Positions 9,362 through 18,222 of a stretch of DNA of 64,000 bases are shown piece by piece. Position 1 is the stretch's first letter, and the number at the start of each line of letters is the position of its first letter. The stretch comes from Bacillus alkalicellulosilyticus. GTDB taxonomy: Bacteria; Bacillota; Bacilli; Bacillales; Bacillaceae_F. Made by a program: the position numbers and the translations under genes. A model generated the notes under the pieces. It ran no database searches. It was not told the origin of the DNA and was given only the letters and a program-made list of their open reading frames with translations. Where the stretch lies: NCBI RefSeq assembly GCF_002019795.1, contig NZ_KV917381.1, forward strand, positions 1,051,210 to 1,115,209, written 5' to 3'.

Positions 9362-9392
9362 GCATTTATTTATAAATTGGGAGGGATAACAT

Positions 9393-12300
9393 GTGAGGAA
9401 GACAATGAATAATCTTGGTATCATCATGATGGTTTTTTTACTGACACTATCACCATTTAGTTATGTTTCTGTAAACGCTACCACTGAAGATGAAGAGGTA
9501 GTTGTAGCCTCTACAGAAATAGCGGAAAACACTCTGCGAATTCACTATCAAAGAGATGACAATGATTTTGATAATTGGGGTCTTTGGACGTGGGGTGATG
9601 TCAAAGATGGCTCTGATAATTGGCCATCGGGAGCAACTCCTTTTATCCAAGTAGAAGGCAGTCAGGATGGATACGTTGATATAGAATTAGCGAGTGGTGC
9701 ATCTCAAATCGGTTTCTTAGTCGTGAACCGAGAGAATGAAGCAAAAGATGGTGGAGATAAAAGTTATGTGATTACCTCTGCGGACATTAATGAAATATGG
9801 ATTACGCAAGGTTCTGACAAAGTGTATACATATGAACCTGTTAATCTTCCTGAAAATACGGTTCGAATTCATTATGTCAAAGATGACGGTCAATACGATA
9901 ACTTAGGATTATGGACGTGGGATGATGTTGTAAGTCCTTCGGCTAATTGGCCTTCTGGGGCAACTCCTTTTGACCAAGTTGGTCGTTACGGGGCATATGT
10001 TGATATTAATATACTCGAAGATGCTAAGAAAATTGGTTTTCTTGTAGTCAATCGTAACAATGGAAATCAAAGTGGGGATATGTCATTTTCTCTTCTTGAA
10101 GACTATAACCAATTGTTTATTAAAGAAGGAGATCAAACTGTGTATATTTCACCATTTGGAGATACTCCAACAGGTCTTATCTCTGGTGAAGTTCTCTCTA
10201 CTAATAAAATACTATTAAACTTTACAAGCACAAAAGGGTTAGTGGAAGAAGAATTGCTAGAGCAGCTTCAAATTAAAGACCGTGAAGGAAATGTACTTAC
10301 AATTAATAGTGTTACTATAAAAAACGATAAGACAGTTGAGATTTCGCTTGATTTGAATCTTGACCAAGCTCCTTTTGAAGTGACATTTGACGGGAAAACC
10401 GTAACAATCACTTCAGGATGGAGAATGATTGATGAAATGTATGGATATACAGGTGAGCTTGGTGCCACACTTCACGCCGATGGAACAGCAACTATTAAAT
10501 TATGGTCTCCTACTGCTAATGATGTAGCTGTCATTCTTTATGATAAAGATGACCAAAACGAAGTCATTGGAAAAGTTCAAATGACTCAAGGAGACCGTGG
10601 CGTCTGGGAAGTGACTCTCAATCAAGAAAATACAGGTCTTGTTTCTGTAAGAAATTATTTCTACCATTATGAAATTACACATGGGGAAGAAACGGTCTTA
10701 GCTCTGGATCCATATGCGAAATCAATGGCAACTTGGGATAACTTCGGGGATTACCCTATTGGAAAAGCAGCAATAGTTAATCCTTCTGCTATTGGACCGC
10801 AATTAGACTTTGCTCAAATTGAAGGATTTGAAAAGCGTGAGGATGCGATTATTTATGAAGTACATGTAAGAGATTTTACCGTAGATCCTTCAATCGAATC
10901 TGATTTAAATGCCCAGTTTGGTACGTTTACGGCATTCATTGATAAATTAGATTATATTGAAGACTTAGGTGTAACACATATTCAGCTACTACCAGTAATG
11001 AGTTATTTCTGGGGTAATGAATTTATTAATGACGAGAGAGAAATGCATTACTCAGCACAAGACAATAATTACAACTGGGGCTATGACCCACATAGTTATT
11101 TTTCTTTATCAGGGATGTATTCAGACAACCCGGACAATCCTGAAAGAAGAATTGAAGAATTTAAAATCTTGGTTGATGAAATCCATAAGCGTGGAATGGG
11201 CGTTATCCTAGATGTTGTCTATAACCATACAGCTAGAGTCGAAATATTCGAGGACTTAGTTCCTAATTACTATCATTTTATGGATTCTGATGGAACTCCA
11301 CGTACTAGTTTTGGTGGAGGTCGCCTAGGAACAACTCATGAAATGGCTAGAAGAATTTTAGTAGATTCGATTACGTATTGGGTGGATGAATATAAAGTTG
11401 ATGGTTTCCGTTTTGATATGATGGGTGACCATGATGCAGAAAGCATTCAAATTGCTTATGATAAAGCAAAAGAACTCAATCCCAATATCGTGATGATCGG
11501 AGAAGGTTGGAGAACATTTGTCGGTGATGAAGGAGAAAGTGTGATGGCTGCGGATCAAGATTGGATGCAGCACACGGAGAGTGTAGGGGTCTTTTCCGAT
11601 GAGTTTAGAAACGAGTTAAAATCAGGATTTGGAAGTGAGGGACAACCACGCTTTATTACAGGTGGCGCTCGAAATGTCCAACAAATCTTTGACAATATTA
11701 AAGCACAACCACATAATTTTGTTGCGGATGACCCAGGTGATGTCGTTCCTTACATTGAAGCTCATGATAATTTAACATTGCATGATGTCATTGCTCAATC
11801 CATTAAAAAGGACCCTGAATTCCATCAGGAAGAAATCCACCAACGTATTAGATTAGGAAATGCAATGGTGTTAACTTCACAAGGCACGGCGTTCATTCAT
11901 GCTGGTCAAGAGTTTGGTCGAACTAAACAATGGAGAACTGATGGTGTACCTGAACAAAAAGAAACATATATGGTAGATGAAAATGGAAATCCGTTCACCT
12001 ATCCTTATTTTATTCATGATTCCTATGACTCTACGGATATCATTAATATGTTTAATTGGGAACAAGCGACGAATGAGGAAGCTTATCCTATTAATCATTT
12101 GACGCGAGAATATACGACAGGACTTATTGAATTAAGAAGGTCAACAGATGCTTTTAGATTGGGTACAAAAGAGTTAGTAGATAGCAATGTTACATTTGTC
12201 GATGCACCTGAAATAAATGAAAGAGATTTAGTCGTTGCTTATAGGAGTGAAGCAACAGATGGAACGGCATATTATGTGTTTGTAAACGCAGATATGAATG

Positions 12301-12821
12301 AACGTACTTTATCGTTAGAAGAAGATATAACATCAGGGATAGTATTGGTCGATAGTGATGAAGCGGGAGTGGAAGAGGTTTCTGAACAAACAGGTTTTGA
12401 GATATCTGCACAATCGATTACAATCGAACCACTCACTACAGTTGTGATAAAAATCGGAGAAGAGGATGGAGAGGACCCTACTGACCCAGTAGATCCGGCA
12501 GACCCTGTAGACCCTGTGGATCCGACAGACCCGGTTGACCCGGTCAATCCTGAAGATCCAACAAATCCAGTGGACCCTGTAAGTCCTGAAAAACCAACAG
12601 AGCCATCAGAACCAGTGGATTCAGAAGAACCAACGGATTCAGATGATAATGAAAATCCAGTCAGTATCGATAAAGGGGATAAAGAAGGAGATGGGAAAGG
12701 CGGAGGTCTACTTCCAAGCACAGCCACAAACATCTTCAATCTTCTTTTAGTAGGCATCGTATTGCTCATTGCAGGAGCTGGAACTTACATTGTAATACGT
12801 AGAAAGAGACTTGAAGCATAA
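9393..12821 (+). CDS. pulA: Cell-wall-anchored type I pullulanase
   Basis: 1142 residues; GTG start with GGGAGG 8 nt upstream. Order: signal peptide (1-30); two tandem pullulanase-type CBM41 (PUD) starch-binding modules (about 45-145 and 148-248, each with a N-x-RIHY...GLWTW motif); an inter-domain Ig-like part; CBM48 (about 365-460); and a GH13_14 catalytic barrel with the pullulanase signature YNWGYDP (about 560). The predicted nucleophile is D675 (GFRFDMM), acid/base E704 (IGEGW) and third acid D792 (EAHDN). An Asp-Pro repeat spacer (about 1025-1065), LPSTAT (L1107), a hydrophobic helix and RRKR follow. It hydrolyses alpha-1,6 branches of pullulan and starch at the cell surface. Regulation is probably by carbon catabolite repression and a maltose-type repressor. 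Confidence 0.95.
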   Translation: MRKTMNNLGIIMMVFLLTLSPFSYVSVNATTEDEEVVVASTEIAENTLRIHYQRDDNDFDNWGLWTWGDVKDGSDNWPSGATPFIQVEGSQDGYVDIELASGASQIGFLVVNRENEAKDGGDKSYVITSADINEIWITQGSDKVYTYEPVNLPENTVRIHYVKDDGQYDNLGLWTWDDVVSPSANWPSGATPFDQVGRYGAYVDINILEDAKKIGFLVVNRNNGNQSGDMSFSLLEDYNQLFIKEGDQTVYISPFGDTPTGLISGEVLSTNKILLNFTSTKGLVEEELLEQLQIKDREGNVLTINSVTIKNDKTVEISLDLNLDQAPFEVTFDGKTVTITSGWRMIDEMYGYTGELGATLHADGTATIKLWSPTANDVAVILYDKDDQNEVIGKVQMTQGDRGVWEVTLNQENTGLVSVRNYFYHYEITHGEETVLALDPYAKSMATWDNFGDYPIGKAAIVNPSAIGPQLDFAQIEGFEKREDAIIYEVHVRDFTVDPSIESDLNAQFGTFTAFIDKLDYIEDLGVTHIQLLPVMSYFWGNEFINDEREMHYSAQDNNYNWGYDPHSYFSLSGMYSDNPDNPERRIEEFKILVDEIHKRGMGVILDVVYNHTARVEIFEDLVPNYYHFMDSDGTPRTSFGGGRLGTTHEMARRILVDSITYWVDEYKVDGFRFDMMGDHDAESIQIAYDKAKELNPNIVMIGEGWRTFVGDEGESVMAADQDWMQHTESVGVFSDEFRNELKSGFGSEGQPRFITGGARNVQQIFDNIKAQPHNFVADDPGDVVPYIEAHDNLTLHDVIAQSIKKDPEFHQEEIHQRIRLGNAMVLTSQGTAFIHAGQEFGRTKQWRTDGVPEQKETYMVDENGNPFTYPYFIHDSYDSTDIINMFNWEQATNEEAYPINHLTREYTTGLIELRRSTDAFRLGTKELVDSNVTFVDAPEINERDLVVAYRSEATDGTAYYVFVNADMNERTLSLEEDITSGIVLVDSDEAGVEEVSEQTGFEISAQSITIEPLTTVVIKIGEEDGEDPTDPVDPADPVDPVDPTDPVDPVNPEDPTNPVDPVSPEKPTEPSEPVDSEEPTDSDDNENPVSIDKGDKEGDGKGGGLLPSTATNIFNLLLVGIVLLIAGAGTYIVIRRKRLEA

Positions 12822-12852
12822 TAAGATAAAAAACCTCAAAGCGACCAAGTTA

Positions 12853-12991
12853 AAAATATCTGCACTGGCTTCACTCGCCACAAAGCAAGTTGTGAGAAAA
12901 CCACTCACAACTTGCTTTAAAAGAAGGTGGCGGTTCGCTCATTGCTTAGAGGGTGGAACAAAAGGTTAAACAACCTTTTGTCCCACCCTCT
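12853..12991 (-). repeat. Family A composite repeat, copy 3 (inverted)
   Basis: Read on the minus strand, the order is the same as copy 2: the hairpin AGAGGGTG...ACAAAAGGTT, AAGCAATGAGCGAACCGCC, an inner stem, then TTTGTGGCGAGTGAAGCCAG. The inner stem is AGCAAGTTGTGAG/CTCACAACTTGCT, 13 perfect pairs; its distal half differs from copy 2 yet still pairs. Confidence 0.82.
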
Positions 12992-13000
12992 TGTTTTTTT
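12948..13000 (+). terminator. Intrinsic terminator of pulA (family A hairpin)
   Basis: AGAGGGTGGAACAAAAGGTT pairs with AACCTTTTGTCCCACCCTCT (one mismatch) and is followed by TTGTTTTTTT. Unlike copies 1 and 2, this inverted copy has a true U-run in the direction of the upstream gene. Confidence 0.85.
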
Positions 13001-13013
13001 GTGTTAAGTATCG

Positions 13014-13196
13014 TAACGGACTCAGGAGACCTTATTTCAAGGTTTTTTTGATATTTTTGATTTTAACGGACACCAGAGACCCTATTTAGTAAAAATATGC
13101 ATGTTTTAGTGGTTTTTAGGGTAAATAGAGGCTCCTGAGTCCGTTAGCATCGAAAATAACGACTTTTTTGAAAATAGCGGAACGTGTATCCGATAG
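13014..13196. repeat. Family C cluster: two direct and two inverted AACGGACNC units
   Basis: Four units of about 25 nt related to TAACGGACACAGGAGACCT-TATTT lie at 13014-13037 and 13063-13087 (plus) and 13123-13147 and 13171-13196 (minus). The two inner inverted units can pair with the two direct units to form long stems. The same ++-- arrangement is found at 57806-57990. The units do not encode anything recognisable. The rest of 12822-13310 holds nothing else seen. Confidence 0.75.
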
Positions 13197-13310
13197 GAAT
13201 TCAAAGTTAATCCCCCATGGCCCCAGCCCAACCCCACACCATATTGAACACAAAAGAAATTTAAACCTTTTTAAGGGAAACGCCACATTTCTCGATTCCC
13301 CAAGCCAGAC

Positions 13311-13335
13311 TACAATGAAAGTGTAAGCGGTTAAC
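13311..13335 (+). promoter_or_regulatory. Candidate -10 element and cre site of the sugar ABC operon
   Basis: TACAAT (13311-13316) lacks a good -35, which suits a promoter that needs an activator. It is followed at 13322-13335 by TGTAAGCGGTTAAC, matching the cre consensus at 12 of 14 positions and placed where CcpA would block transcription. Confidence 0.5.
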
Positions 13336-13354
13336 TATAACGGGGGTGCAAAAC

Positions 13355-14695
13355 ATGAAAAAGAAATGGTTTCAAGGATTCATTTTGAGCTTGGCTTTTC
13401 TGTTTTTTGTTGTGGCTTGTTCGAATTCTACGACTAACGAGAATCCGTCAAATGAGGAGAATAAACCAGATGAGACGGAAGTGACAGAGACTACAGATGA
13501 AAAGGTTTCTCTTTCTTTCCGCCATATTTGGGTGGCTGAGCATGAACAAGTCGTTAAAGAGATTTATGATGAAGTGTTAGCCGATTTTCAAGCAGCCCAT
13601 CCGAACATCAACATTGAAACGGAAGGCATGGACCAAGAAACTCATCGGGAGCAGAAGTTAAAAGCTGAAATGGTTGCAGGAAATCCACCAGACTTATTTG
13701 TGATGTGGGGTGGTTCAGAGCTAGATCCTTATATTAATGCCGAGCGAATGCTTGATTTAACAGATTTTCTAGAAGAGACTGGCTTAAAAGAAAAGTTTGT
13801 TTCCCTTGAAGCCTTTACAAAGGATGGCAGGGTGTACGGCTTACCATTAGAAGGGTTTGGAGAAGGAATCTATTATAATAAAGAGATTTTTGAAGAGGTG
13901 GGAGTCAATCCGCCAGAAACGATTGATGACCTCATTGAGATTTCAAAAAAGATTAAAGATGCCGGGTATACTCCAATATCGCTTGCGAACCAAGACAAAT
14001 GGCCTGGAGGAATGATTTGGCAGTTCTTCCTTGACCGCTATGCTGGTCATGTTGTCGCAGATATTATTGAAGGCAAGGGTTCTTGGGAGAACCCAGAATA
14101 TATAGAGGCCACTGAAAAGTTCATTGAATTGATTTCAGCAGGTGGATTTACGGAAGGAGCAAACGGACTTCCATATGACCAACAATCATCAGCCTTTATT
14201 AATGGGGATGCAGCGATGGTGTTAACAGGAAGCTGGGAAGCTGAATTGTTTGATAGCAATGCAGAATTTGCGGATAAGGTTGGATTTATGAACTTCCCAA
14301 AAGCGGAAGGTAGCTCTGTAGACCAGGAAAGAATTGTCGCAGGTTATTCGTTTGGAATTGGGTTATCTAGTAACTTAGAAGGAGCAAAGAAAGAAGCGGC
14401 GGTACAACTTCTTGAAACGATGCTTTCTGAGGAAGTGCAACAACGAATTGTTTATGAAGCGAAGCGAGTCCCTGCCTTAAAACTTACCGTTGATCCATTG
14501 GAAGCGGGTGTTGTCTTCAGTAAGGTGTTAAACACGATTAATGAAGCATCTGAAACCTATATGGCGTATGACAATATTATTCAACCTTCTGTAAGGCAGG
14601 CTTATTTTAATAATATTCAAAGCATGTTAAACGGAAATATAACAGCTGAAGACGCGTTGAAAAACATGCAACAAGTACAAAACGAAACAGAGTAA
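13355..14695 (+). CDS. Sugar ABC transporter substrate-binding lipoprotein
   Basis: 446 residues from ATG 13355, which has GGGGGTG 6 nt upstream; an in-frame GTG at 13346 lies inside that site. A lipoprotein signal peptide ends in the lipobox VVAC (Cys about 22), followed by an Asn/Glu/Thr-rich linker. The remainder is a family 1 extracellular solute-binding fold (SBP_bac_1) with elements such as FVMWGGSELDPYINAERM and YGLPLEGFGEGIYYNKEIF. It binds an oligosaccharide or monosaccharide outside the membrane and delivers it to the two permeases encoded next. The substrate is not evident; the ribokinase at the operon end hints at a ribose-containing or other furanose ligand. Confidence 0.92.
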   Translation: MKKKWFQGFILSLAFLFFVVACSNSTTNENPSNEENKPDETEVTETTDEKVSLSFRHIWVAEHEQVVKEIYDEVLADFQAAHPNINIETEGMDQETHREQKLKAEMVAGNPPDLFVMWGGSELDPYINAERMLDLTDFLEETGLKEKFVSLEAFTKDGRVYGLPLEGFGEGIYYNKEIFEEVGVNPPETIDDLIEISKKIKDAGYTPISLANQDKWPGGMIWQFFLDRYAGHVVADIIEGKGSWENPEYIEATEKFIELISAGGFTEGANGLPYDQQSSAFINGDAAMVLTGSWEAELFDSNAEFADKVGFMNFPKAEGSSVDQERIVAGYSFGIGLSSNLEGAKKEAAVQLLETMLSEEVQQRIVYEAKRVPALKLTVDPLEAGVVFSKVLNTINEASETYMAYDNIIQPSVRQAYFNNIQSMLNGNITAEDALKNMQQVQNETE

Positions 14696-14739
14696 TAAGA
14701 ATAAGGGGAGCTGTAAGCTTCCCTTCTCTAGCTAAATGG

Positions 14740-15624
14740 ATGGTGTTGACAGTGAATCGAATCTTACGTAATCCTAGCATGTACGTTGTCTTTCTTTTGC
14801 CAGCTTTAGTCATCTATTCAATCTTTATCGTTTATCCTATCATTCAATCAATCTATTATAGTTTCTTTAAATGGGATGCCTTAGGAGATAAATTGTTTAT
14901 CGGTCTATCTAATTATAAGACGTTACTTTCTGACCAACTATTTCATGTTGCTTTCCAAAACACATTGTTGTTACTAGGTTTTTCTGTTTGTATTGGGACA
15001 CCTCTCGCTCTCTTTTTAGCCATTGTTCTCAGTAAGACGTTCGTTGGGGATTCAATTATGAAGACTGCGGTGTTCATTCCAACGGTGCTCTCTACGGTTA
15101 TTGTTGGAGTGTTGTGGAATTTTGTCTATCACCCTGAAATAGGAACGTTAAACTATATTTTAAGTTTAATTGGACTTGAGCAATTTCAACAACCATGGTT
15201 GGCTCAAACAGAGACGGCGATGGGAGCGATTCTAGTGGCCAATACATGGCAATGGCTTGGTTTTCATACAGTGATATTGCTTGCTGGTGTTAAAAATATA
15301 CCAAAAGATGTGTTGGAAGCTGCTCATATTGATGGGGCTGGTGCCATCACTCGTACATTCAAGATTATCATCCCGATGATGTGGCCAGTTATTACTGTTG
15401 ATATCCTACTAACGATTACAGGTTCGTTACGAGCATTTGATATTGTCTACATTATGACAAGGGGCGGACCGGCTTATTCGACTGAAATTATGGCGACATA
15501 TATGTACACTAAGGCATTCACTGAATTTAACTATGGGTATGGGAGTACCATTGCAACAGCGATTCTAGTATTTACATTAACAGTCGCACTAGTGTTTCAA
15601 CGTCTAGCAAGGAGGGGAGAATAA
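14740..15624 (+). CDS. Sugar ABC transporter permease, MalF/UgpA-like
   Basis: 294 residues with six predicted membrane helices. The cytoplasmic EAA loop, EAAHIDGAGAITRTFKIIIP (about residues 205-224), contacts the ATPase. This is the first of a heterodimeric pair and is followed with zero spacing by the second (stop TAA 15622-15624, ATG 15625). No clear ribosome site lies close to ATG 14740; a GTG at 14752 is an alternative start. No ABC ATPase is encoded in the operon, as in many Bacillus sugar importers that share MsmX. Confidence 0.92.
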   Translation: MVLTVNRILRNPSMYVVFLLPALVIYSIFIVYPIIQSIYYSFFKWDALGDKLFIGLSNYKTLLSDQLFHVAFQNTLLLLGFSVCIGTPLALFLAIVLSKTFVGDSIMKTAVFIPTVLSTVIVGVLWNFVYHPEIGTLNYILSLIGLEQFQQPWLAQTETAMGAILVANTWQWLGFHTVILLAGVKNIPKDVLEAAHIDGAGAITRTFKIIIPMMWPVITVDILLTITGSLRAFDIVYIMTRGGPAYSTEIMATYMYTKAFTEFNYGYGSTIATAILVFTLTVALVFQRLARRGE

Positions 15625-16455
15625 ATGAACATGCGAAAACTCATATCAAAGCTTTTCTATCCTCTATTGCTTCTATTTATCATTTGCTACTTATCACCCA
15701 TTGTTTGGCTTTTTTTATCATCTGTAAAAACAAATCAAGAAATCTCTAAGAATCCATGGGCAGTACCGACTGAGTTCAGATGGGAGAACTTTCAAGAGGC
15801 TTGGCAGACAGCCAATTTAAGTCAATACTTTGTAAATAGTTTACTAGTCGGTGTTTCCTCTAGTATAGTAACGATTTTTATAGGGGCGATGGCAGCCTTT
15901 GCCTTATCAAGGTTAAAATTTAAAAAAGCTAATTTTCTAATATACCAGTACTTTTTGCTTGGTCTATTAATCCCTGTGAATGCGTTATTAATCCCGTTAT
16001 ATTTAATAGTGAACGACTTATATTTGTACGGGAGCCACTGGGCGCTAATTTTAACGTATACAGCATTCAATTTGCCGATTACAATTTTTATTTTAGTCTC
16101 ATTTATGGTTCATTTTCCGTCAGAGCTTGAAGAAGCAGGGATCATAGATGGGTGTGGGATTTTTAGACTGTTTTGGAATGTACTTTTGCCCATAACTCGT
16201 CCTGCCTTAGCAACGGTTCTTATTTTGAACTTATTAAATAATTGGAACGAATTCATTTTAGCGTTATTGTTTAATTCGAATCAGCAGATGAGAACAGTTC
16301 CTGTAGGGTTGGCAAATTTTGCAAGCCAATACCAAGTGAATTATGCTACACTATCTGCAGGAGCTTTACTCACAATTTTCCCAATAATCGTAATGTTTAT
16401 TGTTTTACAAAAACAGGTGATTGAAGGAATGTCTGCAGGGGCAGTGAAAGGTTAA
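15625..16455 (+). CDS. Sugar ABC transporter permease, MalG/UgpE-like
   Basis: 276 residues with six predicted helices. The EAA loop is EEAGIIDGCGIFRLFWNVLL (about residues 170-190), and the C-terminus ends in the usual KQVIEGMSAGAVKG. Translation probably couples to the upstream permease, whose stop codon abuts this ATG; AGGAGGGGA is 5-14 nt upstream. It forms the transmembrane channel with the preceding permease. Confidence 0.93.
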   Translation: MNMRKLISKLFYPLLLLFIICYLSPIVWLFLSSVKTNQEISKNPWAVPTEFRWENFQEAWQTANLSQYFVNSLLVGVSSSIVTIFIGAMAAFALSRLKFKKANFLIYQYFLLGLLIPVNALLIPLYLIVNDLYLYGSHWALILTYTAFNLPITIFILVSFMVHFPSELEEAGIIDGCGIFRLFWNVLLPITRPALATVLILNLLNNWNEFILALLFNSNQQMRTVPVGLANFASQYQVNYATLSAGALLTIFPIIVMFIVLQKQVIEGMSAGAVKG

Positions 16456-16473
16456 TGGTAAAGGGGATGTCGT

Positions 16474-18222
16474 ATGCGGCTGCAATATAAAGTAATTATT
16501 GGTTTTATCGTACTCGTTATCTTACCAATTGTTATATTAGGAATGGTATCTTATCATACGGCCTCAATGATGATCCAAGAAAAAATTAGTGAACAAACAA
16601 TCCGTACCTTAAAATCAACAGAGCTCAACATCCTCGGAGCTATTAGTGAGATTGATTCATTGTCCAATACAGCAATTGTTTCAAACGATGTCCAAGAAAC
16701 ATTTAAAAAACATTGGGATTTCCATGCGAATTATCATGATATTTATGAGAGAAATCGGATAGAACAAGCTCTCACCAACCTCCTTTATATTAACCCTAAA
16801 ATTCATTCGGTTGTTTTATTTACAGAAAAAGGACTGAATTATCAAAAGGGACTGGGAGACCCACTACATGTGAATAACACCCACCTAAAAAGAGGGATAA
16901 AAAAAGCAGTAGAAAATGATGGAAGGCCCGTTTGGTTAGGAACGACAGAAAGTCATCGGATTCTTACTGCATCCGAACCTGTTTTTACTCATCTTCGAAT
17001 TGTAAAAGATAGAGATACGATGGAGAACTTAGGATTCCTCTTAATCAATGTAAAAACGGATATATTGGAGCGTATTTTTTTCGAGTTATACAAAGGTGAG
17101 TCATTAGATATCATGCTTATTGATAATTACCGAACAATATTATATAGTCCAGAGCAAGATTTGATGGGTTATTTTCTTGAATTTGACCATCCAGGTGTGA
17201 TTTTTAGCGAGCAAGAAGGGTCATTTATTGAAAGTTGGAATGGAGAAAAAAGTCTTGTTACGTATGTTAAAACGGACCATGAGTGGACGCTGGTGTCGAT
17301 TAAGCCTTTGAACCTTTTAATGGCAGAAACAAATGATATCAAATATACAGTAGCTACATTAGTTATTGTCGTTATTTTGCTAGCAGTGCTTTTTAACTTT
17401 GTCTATATTAGAAAAATTGTATATTTCATCGACTCATTAAATACAAGCATGAAGAAAGTCGCAAGTGGGCAATTAGACGTAGAAATGCCCTCTTATGCTT
17501 CACATGAAATGAATACAATGGCCCTTGGGTTTAACAGGATGGTAAAACGGATTAAACAGTTGCTCTATCAGGTCAAAAAGGAACAACAATCCAAAGAGGA
17601 AGCAGAATTTAAAGCGCTACAGGCACAAATTAATCCGCATTTTCTTTACAATACTCTTGAGTCGATTAACGCAATGGCAGCTCTACAAGGTCAAAAAGAT
17701 ATTAGTAGAATGACGGTCAATTTAGGAAAGTTATTGAGAATCAGCTTTAGTAAATCGCCAATGATTAAAGTAAAAGATGAAATACAACATATCCAAAGTT
17801 ATTTAGAAATTCAAAAGGTTAGACATGGAGATTTATTTTCATTTGTTATCGATGTTGACCCGAAAATGTTGGAATTCTCGACGTTAAAGTTGATTTTACA
17901 ACCGATTATTGAAAATGCAATCATTCATGGAATTGAACTTAAGGATGAATTCTATTCAACAATTAAAGTTATCGGAAGGATGTCTGAGGGTCGACTTATC
18001 TTTTTGGTTGAGGATGATGGTGTTGGCTTTACCGAAGAAGCGTTACAGGCAGTCAATGAAAAAAGGAATATGAACTTAGGATTAGGAATTCAAAATGTTT
18101 ACGAAAGAATTCGCTTATATTACGGGGATTCATACGGCGTTATTATTTGTTCCACTAAAGGCGTCGGGACTGTCATAAAAATAACAATTCCAATTACCGA
18201 GGTGAGGGTTCGTGGATTATAA
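16474..18222 (+). CDS. YesM/LytS-type sensor histidine kinase
   Basis: 582 residues. An N-terminal helix, an extracytoplasmic sensor domain (about 35-285), a second helix (about 290-312), HAMP (about 313-370), a His_kinase domain with QINPHFLYNTLES (phosphoacceptor H389) and a HATPase_c domain (ENAIIHGIE N-box about 478, DDGVGF about 512, LGIQNVYERI about 536). These YesM-like kinases typically sit beside sugar ABC importers and sense the sugar or its binding protein. The gene overlaps the response regulator gene by 11 nt, indicating translational coupling. It probably activates the upstream transporter promoter. Confidence 0.93.
   Translation: MRLQYKVIIGFIVLVILPIVILGMVSYHTASMMIQEKISEQTIRTLKSTELNILGAISEIDSLSNTAIVSNDVQETFKKHWDFHANYHDIYERNRIEQALTNLLYINPKIHSVVLFTEKGLNYQKGLGDPLHVNNTHLKRGIKKAVENDGRPVWLGTTESHRILTASEPVFTHLRIVKDRDTMENLGFLLINVKTDILERIFFELYKGESLDIMLIDNYRTILYSPEQDLMGYFLEFDHPGVIFSEQEGSFIESWNGEKSLVTYVKTDHEWTLVSIKPLNLLMAETNDIKYTVATLVIVVILLAVLFNFVYIRKIVYFIDSLNTSMKKVASGQLDVEMPSYASHEMNTMALGFNRMVKRIKQLLYQVKKEQQSKEEAEFKALQAQINPHFLYNTLESINAMAALQGQKDISRMTVNLGKLLRISFSKSPMIKVKDEIQHIQSYLEIQKVRHGDLFSFVIDVDPKMLEFSTLKLILQPIIENAIIHGIELKDEFYSTIKVIGRMSEGRLIFLVEDDGVGFTEEALQAVNEKRNMNLGLGIQNVYERIRLYYGDSYGVIICSTKGVGTVIKITIPITEVRVRGL

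Larger units (their letters stand above)
8963..9392 (+). other. Long control region upstream of pullulanase
   Basis: About 430 bp with no ordinary gene but several sites entered separately: two cre-like operators, one overlapping a TTGACA -35 element; a Spo0A box; and a 10-codon leader ORF overlapping a LacI-type operator. Nothing recognisable was seen in 8963-9100. Confidence 0.6.

Noticed and set aside
9313-9375. Alternative 20-codon ORF (MKGGEYEHLCNCLRKVSIYL) in the pulA leader
   Set aside because: Its ATG lies before the strong AAAGGAGGTGA site and has no well-spaced ribosome site; the +1-shifted 10-codon ORF is better supported.
12272-12769. 165-codon antisense frame opposite the Asp-Pro repeats of pullulanase
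   Set aside because: A Gly-Ser-Thr repeat protein created by reading the DPVDP repeat in reverse; a shadow of pulA.
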